Shown: positions 26,101 to 35,235 of the stretch, piece by piece | Layout: each line of letters opens with the position of its first letter | Numbering within the stretch: position 1 is the first letter of the stretch | DNA from: Cloacimonetes bacterium UBA5614 | GTDB taxonomy: Bacteria > Cloacimonadota > Cloacimonadia > Cloacimonadales > Cloacimonadaceae | Length of the DNA: 64,000 nt | NCBI GenBank assembly: GCA_002424605.1 | Contig: DIKQ01000005.1 | Coordinates: 364,298 to 428,297, forward strand | Direction: 5' to 3' | Position numbers and translations under genes: made by a program | The notes under the pieces: generated by a model | The model's database searches: none | What the model saw: the letters and a program-made list of their open reading frames with translations, nothing else | Told to the model about the DNA's origin: nothing

Positions 26101-29100
26101 CTGCCATAGTATGGTGGTGCAGTCGACCCTTTATTCATAGTGAAGCCAATTTATCCAAAGAACAAACAATGTTTCTACGCAAACTGTCACGAAAAATCTG
26201 GGCGTTCTTTGAGACCTTCACAAGTTCTGATGACAACTGGTTGCCACCGGATAACTATCAGGAATACCCTTCTGGGGTGATTGCCCACCGCACCTCTCCA
26301 ACAAATATGGGTCTTGCTCTACTGGCAAATTTAACAGCTTATGACTTTGGGTACATAACTGCTGGTCAATTAATCGACCGAACCGCGAAAACACTTCATA
26401 CAATGGAAAAACTTCAGCGGTACCGGGGACATTTTTATAACTGGTATGACACGCAAACCCTTGAACCCTTAAAACCATTGTATGTATCATCTGTGGACAG
26501 CGGAAATTTAGCTGGAAATTTACTGACCTTGAAGCAGGGACTCCTGATGTTGACAGAGGATAAGATTCTCGGAAACAGATTATTTGAAAGCCTGAATGAC
26601 ACACTTGGCATACTGAAAGATACATTGGCTGCGACTCCGAAGCTTACAACTTTATCTCAATTAGTAATGATTCAGCAGGAGTTGGAAGCAGTTAAAATCT
26701 CTCCCCCGAGCACAATCTCCGATTCCAGACAGTGTCTGTATAAACTATACCAATTAGCAGAATTAGCAGCGTCAGACTTGGAGGGTTTTGACAATGAGCC
26801 TGACGGTCAGTCAAACTTCTGGGCTCGAGCCTTAGTCAAAGTATGCCAGGATTTTTTGGATGAGTTAAAATTGTTCGTACCAGAAACAGAAATAGTGACA
26901 TCAATGATAAATATGCAATCTGATGGTATTCCCACCTTAAAGGAGCTTCTGACTCTGGACACTTCAGCCGGGCAATACGCCAAAATCAGAATTGCTGCCA
27001 TCAACGAGCTTGCCTCGAAGTGTGAATCACTGGCAAAGATGGAATATGAATTCCTTTATGATAAGAATCGTCATCTGCTGTCGATTGGCTACAATGTCAG
27101 TGAATTAATCCGGGATGCCAGTTACTATGATCTTCTGGCTTCGGAATCCAGATTTTCATGTTTTGTGGCGATTGCCCAGGGGAAACTTCCCCAGGAGAGC
27201 TGGTTTGCTTTGGGACGTTTGCTTACAAATACAGGCGGAGAACCTATTCTGCTTTCCTGGAGTGGTTCTATGTTTGAATATCTGATGCCTTTGCTGGTGA
27301 TGCCAAACTATGAGCATACGTTGCTTGATCAAACCTACAGAGCAGTCGTCGCCAGGCAGATAGAATACAGTAAAAGGCGATCTGTTCCTTGGGGTATTTC
27401 TGAAAGCGGTTACAATGCCATAGACGTACATCAGAACTATCAATATCGCGCTTTTGGAGTACCTGGTCTGGGTCTCAAACGAGGGTTGGCAGAGGATCTG
27501 GTGATCGCTCCTTATGCTTCAGCCCTAGCTCTGATGGTATCGCCAACCGAAGCTTGTTCAAACCTTGAACGCCTTTCTGCTGATGGCTTTGAGACTCGAT
27601 ATGGTTTTTATGAAGCAATTGATTACACTCCTGCAAGGGTACCCCGGGGACAAACCCAGGTTGTGATCCGCTCTTTTATGGCACATCATCAGGGCATGAG
27701 CCTTTTGGCACTGGCATATCTACTTCTTGATCGTCCCATGCAAAAGCGGTTTGAGTCAAATTCTCAGTTTCAGGCGACTTTGCTCTTATTACAAGAGCGA
27801 ATCCCTAAGGCAACAGCTTATTATACCAGAACGACGGAGTTAGCCGAAAACTACACGACTTCCATACCCAATGAGAGTCCGATCCGCATATTTACTGATC
27901 CGGATACCCCTAATCCTGAAATACAACTGCTCTCAAATGGCAGATACCATGTAATGGTGACTAACGCGGGAGGAGGTTACAGCCGCTGGAAAAACCTGGA
28001 TGTAACCCGTTGGCGCGAAAACCGCACATGCGACAATTGGGGAACTTTCTGTTATATCCGCGACGTGGCAAGTATGAATTTTTGGTCAGCTGCTTTTCAG
28101 CCCTCTCTCAAGCCATCAAACCATTTTGAGGCAATATTTTCTGAAGGCAGAGTCGAGTTCCGGAGTAGTAATCTCAGTTATGACACTCATACAGAAATTG
28201 CAGTATCTCCGGAGGACGATATTGAACTCCGACGCGTCCGTATCACTAACCGTGGTAGGATTCGTAGAATTATTGAGGTTACCAGTTACGCAGAAATTGT
28301 TATTGCCCCGTCTGCCTCAGACATGTTACATTCATCGTTCAGCAATCTATTTGTGCAGACTGAGATCATTCATCATTCCAAAGCCATCTTGTTCACCCGT
28401 CGCCTTCGTTCGGAAAGCGAGAAAGAACCCTGGATGTTTCATCTTATGGCTGCTCATGGTGCCGAAATCGTGGAAGTCTCTTATGAAACTGACCGCATGA
28501 AATTCATCGGGAGGGGAAACACCATTGTTGAACCTCGAGCGCTGAAAGCTATCAATTCTAATGATAGTGGTCTACTTTCAGGCAGTGAAGGATCTGTGCT
28601 CGATCCGATTGTTTCTATAAGGTATCGGATAGCACTCGAGCCGGATGAGTTTGCTGTGATAAACATTGTTACTGGTATTGGAGATACCAGGGAAGCAGCC
28701 CTTGGTTTGGTAGAAAAATATCAGGATCGCCGGTTGGCAGACCGTGTTTTCGAGCTGTCTTGGACACATGGCCAGGTGCTGCTGCGCCAATTTAATATTA
28801 CAGAAGCTGATGCTCAGATCTATTGCCGTCTTGCCAGCTCGATAATCTATGCCAATGCTTCCTTGCGTGCTGAGGCGAGTATCCAAGTGAAGAATCGGCG
28901 CGGTCAATCCGATCTCTGGGGTTACTCAATATCAGGAGATTTGCCGATTGTGTTGCTTAGGATAGAGGATTCTGCCAATATTGACTTAGTCCGTCAAATG
29001 ATTCAGGCTCATGCATATTGGCGGCTAAAAGGGCTGGTAGTAGATTTGGTGATTTGGAACGAAGATCATGCTGGCTACAGACAGCAACTGCATGACCAGA

Positions 29101-31772
29101 TCTTAGGATTGATAGCCTCAGGCATTGATGGCAATGTAACTGACCAACCCGGCGGAATTTTCGTGAGACCAGCAGACCAGATATCTGAACCTGACCGTAT
29201 CCTGATCCAGACAGTAGCCCGCGTTATAATTTCCGATACCAATGGTTCGCTGTCTGACCAGATCGACGGGCGCAGATTATCGGAACCTACAATCCCACGC
29301 TTAATTCCTACACGCACTTTGCGCCCTGTACCTTTACCTGTTGCTCCGTCCCCGCGCAATGATTTGTTGTTCTACAACGGATTGGGCGGATTCACTCCAG
29401 ATGGCCGTGAGTATGTTATTACTACCACACATGCGCAGTTAACTCCCTCACCTTGGATTAATGTACTTGCTAATCCGCTTTTTGGGACTGTTGTATCTGA
29501 AAGTGGTCTTGCCTACACCTGGAGTGAGAATGCCCATGAGTATCGCTTGACACCGTGGGGAAATGATTCCGTCAGCGATTCCAGAGGTGAGGCATTTTTC
29601 CTTCGCGATGAAGAGCGGGGACACTTTTGGTCACCCACTCCGCTACCTTGCCGAGGAACAACGCATTATGTTACCCGTCATGGTTTTGGTTATAGTGTTT
29701 TTGAGCACACCGAACACGCCATCCGGACCGAATTATGGATTTATGTGGCTCTTGATGCAGCTGTAAAGTTTGCTGTCCTCAAGATACATAACGAGTCTGA
29801 ACGTGCACGCAAGCTTTCCGCTACAGGATATGTCGAATGGGTACTTGGTGATCTTCCTTCAAAACATGCTATGCATATCATCACCGAAATTGATCCAAAC
29901 TCCGGTGCTATTTTTGCGCGTAATTCATACAATACAGAATTTAGAAGTAAAATTGGTTTTTTTGACACAGATATTACTTCCCGGTCAGTAACCTGCGACC
30001 GTACAGAATTCCTGGGGCGCAACGGAAGGTTGGATTCCCCGGCTGCCATGACACGGACCCGCCTCTCAGGTAGAGTGGGGGCTGCTCTGGATCCCTGCTC
30101 AGCAATCCAGGTTTATTTTGAACTGGGCCCTGGACAGGACAGTGAGATTATTTTTAGACTCGGTGTTGGAGAAAACACGGATGATGCCATCAATCTGGTC
30201 AGACGTTTCAGGGGTCCAACTAATGCCCATGAAGCCCTCGATAATGTATGGCAGCACTGGAATCATACACTTGGTGCAATAACCGTGGAAACTCCTGATC
30301 CATCCCTGAATGTACTTGCCAATGGCTGGTTGCTTTATCAGACTCTGGCTTGCCGGCTTTGGGCTCGCACCGCATCCTACCAATCAGGCGGTGCTTTCGG
30401 TTTCCGTGACCAGTTGCAGGACGTAATGGCATTGATTCATACTAAACCTCTTTTTGCTCGTGAACATTTACTTTTATGCGCTTCCCGCCAGTTTCCGGAA
30501 GGAGATGTCCAGCATTGGTGGCATCCTCCCACGGGTCGGGGTGTCCGTACACATTGTTCAGACGACTATCTGTGGTTACCTTTCGTCACTTGTCACTATG
30601 TTCTCTCCACAGGAGATACAGGTGTACTCGAAGAAAAGCTTCACTTTCTTCAAGGTCGCATGGTTAGTCCCAATGAAGATTCATATTTCGATTTACCCGG
30701 ACGCTCCGATAAGAAAGAGAGCCTTTACAAACACTGTGTACGTGCTCTTAAGGCCAGTTTTATATATGGAGAACACGGGTTACCACTGATTGGATCAGGG
30801 GACTGGAATGATGGCATGAATCTGGTGGGTAAAGACGGAAAGGGAGAAAGCGTCTGGCTGGGATTTTTCCTTTACCTTGCACTAATCCGTTTTAGTGCTC
30901 TTGCACGGGCTTACGGGGATGAGCTTTTTGCAGATATATGTTTAACTGAGGCGGAAGGGCTTCGTATCAATATAGAAAAGAACGGTTGGGACGGCAAGTG
31001 GTACCTGCGAGCCTTCTTCGACGATGGTTCACCGCTGGGTTCATCCACCAATCCTGAGTGTCAAATCGATTCTGTTGCTCAAAGCTGGGCTGTTCTTTCC
31101 GGAGCGGGAAATCATGACAGATCTCGTTTGGCTATGGAATCTTTAGATAAACATCTTGTAAACAGTGATTTTGGTCTGATCCAAGTGCTTGATCCTCCTT
31201 TTGATAATTCGTCATTAAACCCCGGCTACATCAAAGGCTATGTTCCCGGAGTACGCGAAAATGGAGGTCAATACACACATGCAGCAATCTGGGCGATAAT
31301 GGCTTTTGCCAAATTGGGAGAAAACCAAAGGGCTTGGGAGCTCTTTACAATGATTAATCCTGTCAACCACGCCAGAAACCCTGAAGAGATGAATATCTAC
31401 AAAGTGGAACCTTACGTCACTGCGGCAGATGTCTATGCGACGGCACCACATTCGGGTAGGGGTGGCTGGACATGGTACACCGGCTCGGCATCCTGGATGT
31501 ATAGATTGATTGTAGAGTCACTTCTCGGGCTGCAGCTTGAGGTCAATAAACTGCGTTTTACTCCCTGCCTGCCTGCTGATTGGCACGGATTTAAGCTGCA
31601 TTACCGCTATCGTGAAACCGTCTATCACATCAATCTGGTTCAATCCTCTACCGAATATGGCGAGATGCGTGTAAGTGTGAATGGCATCGACCAGCCTGAA
31701 CGGACCATCCCACTGGTGGACGACCAGATTGAGCATTGGGTCGAGATTGTTATCCCTGTTTCAGGTGTATAG
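23118..31772 (+). CDS. ndvB: Cyclic beta-1,2-glucan synthase
   Basis: At 2884 residues this matches the size and order of NdvB/ChvB/Cgs, membrane enzymes that initiate, elongate and cyclise beta-1,2-glucan from UDP-glucose. After an N-terminal helical region (ASEWLLDNFYLIEEQIR), membrane segments near 415-480 precede a GT84 domain with the DxD motif TLDTDTQLPR (about 641) and RRHRWIRGDW (about 785). Further membrane segments follow, then a glycoamylase-like domain opening DNWLPPDNY (about 1039) and a GH94-type phosphorylase region (about 1550 to the end) with GSGDWNDGMN, its general-acid aspartate near D2562. GTG start nine bases after GGGAG. It stands alone, looks more AT-rich than its neighbours, and is flanked by two 11-bp elements, which hints at acquisition. 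Confidence 0.93.
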   Translation: MNLNKKGILRKISRLWSRINITGSNLRSPPAELPIRSELYSAYQMKQHGKNLAKEQQIDPRRPKGNLITRLAENERLLLEVYNLLTEDVKADRRITPASEWLLDNFYLIEEQIRTARRHLPKGYNRELPHLMKGPMTGYPRVYDIALETISLGDGRVDPENLSTFVASFQTVTSLKLGELWAIPIMLRLALIENLRRISARIAADRIVRNQAEYWANQMFETITKSSTNLILVIADMARSNPPMVSAFVADMSHRLQGQVPAMSLPLNWMEHWLSESGLTTELLVRAENQQQAADQVSMSNSIGSLRFLGAMDWREFVESMSQVEQILIDDPADVYSRMDFATRDSYRHVVEKIAKKSHHSESEIAYFAVRLAKKGSTSKGGDHREAHVGYYLIDKGLIKLEHMARVRFSTAQTLRKVGKRYPLVFYLGSVVLFTLIFSGFLTLVAFLDIIESWTLMLFWFLSLLVSSHLAIALVNWATTLLTNPKLLPRMDFSQGIPLEMRSLVVIPAMLSGIQNVESLIKALEVRFLGNQDDNLLYGLLTDFYDADTETMPDDELLTQLARQRINELNEKYVDKHRTIFYLFHRPRSWNPIDKIWMGYERKRGKLADLNALLRGRDKGSFSDIVGDTSLLANVKYVITLDTDTQLPRDSARQFIGAMAHPLNKAQYDNKLKRVVAGYGILQPRVAISMSGVNKSLYSSLCASDPGIDPYTRTVSDVYQDLFSEGSFIGKGIYEVDIFEQVMGNRFPENRILSHDLLEGCYARSGLMTDVQLYEEYPSCYSADVSRRHRWIRGDWQAGQWMLPKVPGVDGRLQKNPLSLLSRWKIFDNLRRSLHAAALILMLLLGWTVLSSPLFWTLAGIGIIVIPSLIAAVVSALIQPADMSLREHLAAEFVSTRRRLAEAAFNLVCLPYESFYSLDAIVRTVWRLLITHKNLLEWNPSGNSDDRSGSRLIDSFRKMWVSTAFVVLTMTVLAIYRADALITAFPILLLWLVAPAIVWWCSRPFIHSEANLSKEQTMFLRKLSRKIWAFFETFTSSDDNWLPPDNYQEYPSGVIAHRTSPTNMGLALLANLTAYDFGYITAGQLIDRTAKTLHTMEKLQRYRGHFYNWYDTQTLEPLKPLYVSSVDSGNLAGNLLTLKQGLLMLTEDKILGNRLFESLNDTLGILKDTLAATPKLTTLSQLVMIQQELEAVKISPPSTISDSRQCLYKLYQLAELAASDLEGFDNEPDGQSNFWARALVKVCQDFLDELKLFVPETEIVTSMINMQSDGIPTLKELLTLDTSAGQYAKIRIAAINELASKCESLAKMEYEFLYDKNRHLLSIGYNVSELIRDASYYDLLASESRFSCFVAIAQGKLPQESWFALGRLLTNTGGEPILLSWSGSMFEYLMPLLVMPNYEHTLLDQTYRAVVARQIEYSKRRSVPWGISESGYNAIDVHQNYQYRAFGVPGLGLKRGLAEDLVIAPYASALALMVSPTEACSNLERLSADGFETRYGFYEAIDYTPARVPRGQTQVVIRSFMAHHQGMSLLALAYLLLDRPMQKRFESNSQFQATLLLLQERIPKATAYYTRTTELAENYTTSIPNESPIRIFTDPDTPNPEIQLLSNGRYHVMVTNAGGGYSRWKNLDVTRWRENRTCDNWGTFCYIRDVASMNFWSAAFQPSLKPSNHFEAIFSEGRVEFRSSNLSYDTHTEIAVSPEDDIELRRVRITNRGRIRRIIEVTSYAEIVIAPSASDMLHSSFSNLFVQTEIIHHSKAILFTRRLRSESEKEPWMFHLMAAHGAEIVEVSYETDRMKFIGRGNTIVEPRALKAINSNDSGLLSGSEGSVLDPIVSIRYRIALEPDEFAVINIVTGIGDTREAALGLVEKYQDRRLADRVFELSWTHGQVLLRQFNITEADAQIYCRLASSIIYANASLRAEASIQVKNRRGQSDLWGYSISGDLPIVLLRIEDSANIDLVRQMIQAHAYWRLKGLVVDLVIWNEDHAGYRQQLHDQILGLIASGIDGNVTDQPGGIFVRPADQISEPDRILIQTVARVIISDTNGSLSDQIDGRRLSEPTIPRLIPTRTLRPVPLPVAPSPRNDLLFYNGLGGFTPDGREYVITTTHAQLTPSPWINVLANPLFGTVVSESGLAYTWSENAHEYRLTPWGNDSVSDSRGEAFFLRDEERGHFWSPTPLPCRGTTHYVTRHGFGYSVFEHTEHAIRTELWIYVALDAAVKFAVLKIHNESERARKLSATGYVEWVLGDLPSKHAMHIITEIDPNSGAIFARNSYNTEFRSKIGFFDTDITSRSVTCDRTEFLGRNGRLDSPAAMTRTRLSGRVGAALDPCSAIQVYFELGPGQDSEIIFRLGVGENTDDAINLVRRFRGPTNAHEALDNVWQHWNHTLGAITVETPDPSLNVLANGWLLYQTLACRLWARTASYQSGGAFGFRDQLQDVMALIHTKPLFAREHLLLCASRQFPEGDVQHWWHPPTGRGVRTHCSDDYLWLPFVTCHYVLSTGDTGVLEEKLHFLQGRMVSPNEDSYFDLPGRSDKKESLYKHCVRALKASFIYGEHGLPLIGSGDWNDGMNLVGKDGKGESVWLGFFLYLALIRFSALARAYGDELFADICLTEAEGLRINIEKNGWDGKWYLRAFFDDGSPLGSSTNPECQIDSVAQSWAVLSGAGNHDRSRLAMESLDKHLVNSDFGLIQVLDPPFDNSSLNPGYIKGYVPGVRENGGQYTHAAIWAIMAFAKLGENQRAWELFTMINPVNHARNPEEMNIYKVEPYVTAADVYATAPHSGRGGWTWYTGSASWMYRLIVESLLGLQLEVNKLRFTPCLPADWHGFKLHYRYRETVYHINLVQSSTEYGEMRVSVNGIDQPERTIPLVDDQIEHWVEIVIPVSGV

Positions 31773-31802
31773 GATAATAGATTATCTTTCTTCCCCTGCC
31801 TG

Positions 31803-31865
31803 ATACGGGAAGAGCTCGGGAACAATACGGGAAGAAAGTTCCCGTTGCCTTCCCGTTGTGAGAGG
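31803..31865. repeat. 11-bp phased inverted-tandem element, copy 4
   Basis: Units ATACGGGAAGA, GCTCGGGAACA and ATACGGGAAGA are followed by inverted AAGTTCCCGTT and GCCTTCCCGTT, then GTGAGAGG. The preceding CCTGCCTG matches, inverted, the end of the copy at 8170. It lies 30 bases after the glucan synthase stop and 72 bases from the end of the convergent comM gene, and could form several alternative hairpins (CGGGAAC/GTTCCCG). Confidence 0.85.
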
Positions 31866-31937
31866 AAAAGCAGGCAGAAAGAAGCAGCCTTTATACCGGA
31901 AAGCGGCAGGAAGGGAGATTGGGCTAAATCTGGGCAA

Positions 31938-33479
31938 TCACTCCCAGAACTTTCTATCCAGAGTCCTGTATTGGATGGCTTCGGAGACGTGCTCCGGTTT
32001 GATGTTGTCGCTGCCTTCCAGATCGGCAATGGTGCGGGAAACCTTCAAAATCCTGTCAAAAACCCTCGCTGAGTAGCCCATATGGTCTATGGCGTTCTGC
32101 AATAGGGAATGGCTCTCAGGAGTCAGTTGGCAGTGCTTTTTGGAGACTTTGGAACTCATCTGGGCATTGCAGAAAATCTTCTCGGTCTTAAAGCGGGCGC
32201 GTTGGATTGCCCTGGCTGAATTTACCCTGGTCCTGATTTGGGCGGAGGTCTCTCCCGTAGGCAATGAACTGAGGTCCGCATAAGTCACTGCCGGCACTTC
32301 CACGTGGATGTCTATGCGGTCCAGCAAGGGTCCGGATATCTTGGTCCTGTAGCGCACAATGCTGCCCCACTGGCAGTTGCAGGCGTGGTTTGGGATATTG
32401 CTGCCGTAATAGCCGCAGGGACAGGGATTCATAGAAGCAATCAGGTTAAATTCTGCAGGAAAAGACAAGCTCTGGGTGGCGCGGGAAATCGTGACAACCC
32501 CGTCCTCCAGGGGCTGTCGAAGCACTTCCAGCACAGTTCTCTTGAATTCCGGCAATTCATCCAGAAACAACACACCCCGGTGAGAAAGGGAAACTTCTCC
32601 CGGCTTGGGAAAGGTCCCGCCGCCGATCAGGGCAATATCTGAGATAGTGTGATGCGGGCTCCGGAAAGGTCTGGTGGTGAGTATGCCGTTCACGAAATTG
32701 GAGGAGTGCCCGCAGACAGAATGGATTTTCGTGGCTTCCAAAGCTTCTTCCAGCGTCAGTTCCGGCAAAATGGTGGGAACCCTGCGCGCCAGCATGGTCT
32801 TGCCGCTGCCGGGAGGTCCTATCATCAGGATGTTGTGCCCGCCGGCTGCCGCCACTTCCAGAGCCCGTTTGACCTGAAACTGCCCCTTGACGTCCGCCAT
32901 GTCCACCGGCGATTCGTTCAGAACGGAAAAGATGCTCTCGCGGTCAACTGTCTTGGGCGGGATAATCGCTTTGCCCATCAGGTAATTGGCTGTTTCACGC
33001 AGGGAAGTGACGGGAATCACGGTCAGACCCTCTATGATGGCAGCTTCCTCAGCATTTTCATAAGGCACAATCAGCGCATCCAGACTGTCTTTTTTGGCTT
33101 CGATGGCAATGGGAAGAACACCTTTGACGGGACGGACATTGCCATCCAGCGAGAGTTCTCCGATGATGCCTATGCGCTCCATCTGGGTTCTGGGCAGTTC
33201 TTTCAATGCCTGCAGGATTGCGATGGCAATCGGCAAATCCAGGGAAGCGCTCTCTTTTTTCAAATCCGCCGGGGCAAGATTGATGGTATATCGCTTGTTG
33301 GGAGTATCCCAGCCCGAGTTCTTGATGGCAGCCATCACGCGGTGGCTGCTTTCCTTAACCGAGCCGGTCGGCAGTCCGACCATGGTCACATTCCACAATC
33401 CATTGGCTGTATCGCATTCAATGGCAATAGGTTTGGCATCAATTCCCACAGTCGTGTAGGAAATCGCATTTCCGAGCAT
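31938..33479 (-). CDS. comM: YifB/ComM family Mg-chelatase-like AAA ATPase
   Basis: The 513-residue protein has an N-terminal Lon-protease-like fold (VGLPTGSVKESSHRV, APADLKKESASLDLPIA), an AAA module with Walker A GPPGSGKT near residue 221 and LPEFKRTVLEVLRQPLEDG, and a C-terminal Mg-chelatase-type region. ComM is a hexameric helicase that promotes branch migration in natural transformation; the family is widespread also in bacteria not known to be competent. GAGGGAG precedes the ATG. It follows the lamin-tail gene by 52 bases on the same strand. Confidence 0.95.
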   Translation of the reverse strand: MLGNAISYTTVGIDAKPIAIECDTANGLWNVTMVGLPTGSVKESSHRVMAAIKNSGWDTPNKRYTINLAPADLKKESASLDLPIAIAILQALKELPRTQMERIGIIGELSLDGNVRPVKGVLPIAIEAKKDSLDALIVPYENAEEAAIIEGLTVIPVTSLRETANYLMGKAIIPPKTVDRESIFSVLNESPVDMADVKGQFQVKRALEVAAAGGHNILMIGPPGSGKTMLARRVPTILPELTLEEALEATKIHSVCGHSSNFVNGILTTRPFRSPHHTISDIALIGGGTFPKPGEVSLSHRGVLFLDELPEFKRTVLEVLRQPLEDGVVTISRATQSLSFPAEFNLIASMNPCPCGYYGSNIPNHACNCQWGSIVRYRTKISGPLLDRIDIHVEVPAVTYADLSSLPTGETSAQIRTRVNSARAIQRARFKTEKIFCNAQMSSKVSKKHCQLTPESHSLLQNAIDHMGYSARVFDRILKVSRTIADLEGSDNIKPEHVSEAIQYRTLDRKFWE

Positions 33480-33531
33480 ATCTCCCTCTTTCAGGACAAA
33501 TTTGGCATCAGGGTTCTATCTGGCATAGGAT

Positions 33532-35172
33532 TTAGTTTGTGGCAAGCACTACCGTTAGCTGTTTGCGCAGAATGATATTCTTGGAGCTGTTCCTGGCTTC
33601 GGTCATTAGCACGTATATCCCTCTGGGAAAGGGTTTTCCCTGCCCGTTTTTCCCGTTCCAGGCCAGTTCGCCGGATTTGCCGATATCCAGTCCGGAGGCA
33701 ATAGTATGGACCTTTCTGCCCTTCATATCATAGATATAGCAACTAATGGTATTGGATGCATCAGCGAAGTTATATTCCAGTTTCATGCTTTCGCCGGCGG
33801 ATGGGTTAAAAGCGCTCCCCGTAAGACGGATTTTACCCTGCTCAACCTGCGGAGGAGGCGGAGCAATGCTATTTGGCTGCCCCGGAGTAGCTCCGGCTTC
33901 GTCTCGGCAATACTGCCAACTCACTGTACTATCGGACGCAACCTGTCTTTCCAGAGAGATGCCTTTTTTGGAACTGACCCCTACATAGGACATGGAGTCA
34001 ATCACAACGCCATAGCCGTCTATCAGACGCAGGATATCCCCTTCGTTGTTGAGGGCTGGCAGGGTCGAAACCTGCAGGATATTGTCAGGAGGGCAGGCGG
34101 GATAACGCAGAATCAAATCCGCCTGGTCGCGACACAGGACAAGGTATTCCGGACACAGGGACGGCAAGGTGGCATTGATTGTATTACCGGCAGCGTCGGA
34201 TAGCAGAAAACTGTATTGCCAGCCCATATAGAACGGTATATATAGCTCCACCCATTCCTGCTCGCCGGTTGCGGGATCATACATTATCTCGTTTATAAAC
34301 ATGGGATAGATGGTCGGATTTCCAATCTCAAGCGTCTGGAAATTGTTATTGGGATTGACATCGCCATAAACAATCACCTCCGCTCGAACCAGCCCGGCAG
34401 AATAGGAATACAGGTTCACTGCCTCCAGAAAGTCACAGAACTCCCAGGGCGGAATAGGTGTGATGACAAAGGTGTTGATTACGGTTCCGTTCAGGGATAC
34501 AATAAGTGAGACCTGCATAGTGTCGCTGTATGCCATGGAAAAGTTGCGGATGTCAGCATAGAGATTATATCCGTCGCCCACAGGTATAAGGTTGATTGAA
34601 TCAATGGCATAGTCCACCGGAATCCGGTTTGGCAGTCCGGGGGTGGGGTATTGCTCTGCTATAAAATCATACTGGCAGAAATTGCTGTCACTGCCGTCCA
34701 TGGTCCTTGCCAGTGAATAACCCGCGGAAACATCGGGCGCGAAGCTGTTTGCGACATTGCCAAAGTCATCAGACAGGTTATTGGCATTGGGACTGTCATA
34801 CAGCACGGTATCAGTGTAAGTTCCGTCCGGTGAGACGTAGCGTACGGCATCTGTCTCGGTACCCCCGTTTTGCATCACCAGATTAGTTATGAAAGCCGCC
34901 TGGGTGACGTTTGTTTCGCCAATCAGCACAAAGCGTCCGGCTCGCAGAACATAGGAGGGAAAAGTGAATACAGTGGTAAAGGCTGACCCTGCCACCTGCA
35001 ACCTTGCCCCTTCCAGATTGATGTCTTCGGCGCCGTTGTTATAGAGTTCTATCCATTCGTTACCCGTATCTGTCCCTACAGGGTCGTAAAGGATTTCATT
35101 GATAACCACTTCAGAATACAGGTACCCTGCAAGCAGGACCAGCACAAGGATTACATTGCAGACTTTTACCAT
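33532..35172 (-). CDS. Secreted lamin-tail domain protein with sorting domain
   Basis: The 546-residue protein has a signal peptide (ending AGYLYS), a first lamin-tail domain at about 20-150 (VVINEILYDPVGTDTGNEW, GEDINLEG-like turn, RAGRFVLIG), an Ig/CARDB-like middle, and a second lamin-tail domain from about 290 (MFINEIMYDPATGEQEW). Residues about 455-546 form an FlgD-like C-terminal domain (IYDMKGRKVHT, LAWNGKNGQGKPFPRGIYVL). This plan is typical of surface or secreted proteins of Por-type secretion users; the lamin-tail fold probably mediates binding. The exact ligand is unknown. Confidence 0.9.
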   Translation of the reverse strand: MVKVCNVILVLVLLAGYLYSEVVINEILYDPVGTDTGNEWIELYNNGAEDINLEGARLQVAGSAFTTVFTFPSYVLRAGRFVLIGETNVTQAAFITNLVMQNGGTETDAVRYVSPDGTYTDTVLYDSPNANNLSDDFGNVANSFAPDVSAGYSLARTMDGSDSNFCQYDFIAEQYPTPGLPNRIPVDYAIDSINLIPVGDGYNLYADIRNFSMAYSDTMQVSLIVSLNGTVINTFVITPIPPWEFCDFLEAVNLYSYSAGLVRAEVIVYGDVNPNNNFQTLEIGNPTIYPMFINEIMYDPATGEQEWVELYIPFYMGWQYSFLLSDAAGNTINATLPSLCPEYLVLCRDQADLILRYPACPPDNILQVSTLPALNNEGDILRLIDGYGVVIDSMSYVGVSSKKGISLERQVASDSTVSWQYCRDEAGATPGQPNSIAPPPPQVEQGKIRLTGSAFNPSAGESMKLEYNFADASNTISCYIYDMKGRKVHTIASGLDIGKSGELAWNGKNGQGKPFPRGIYVLMTEARNSSKNIILRKQLTVVLATN

Positions 35173-35235
35173 CCGGAAAACCTCTCTTGTAAGAATTCTA
35201 TGTTCTGTCAGATGAAAGTCTTGTAAAGTGTTTTC

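Noticed and set aside
32649..33575. Plus-strand open frame of 308 codons
   Set aside because: Antisense to comM, whose motifs are unambiguous; no recognisable domain.
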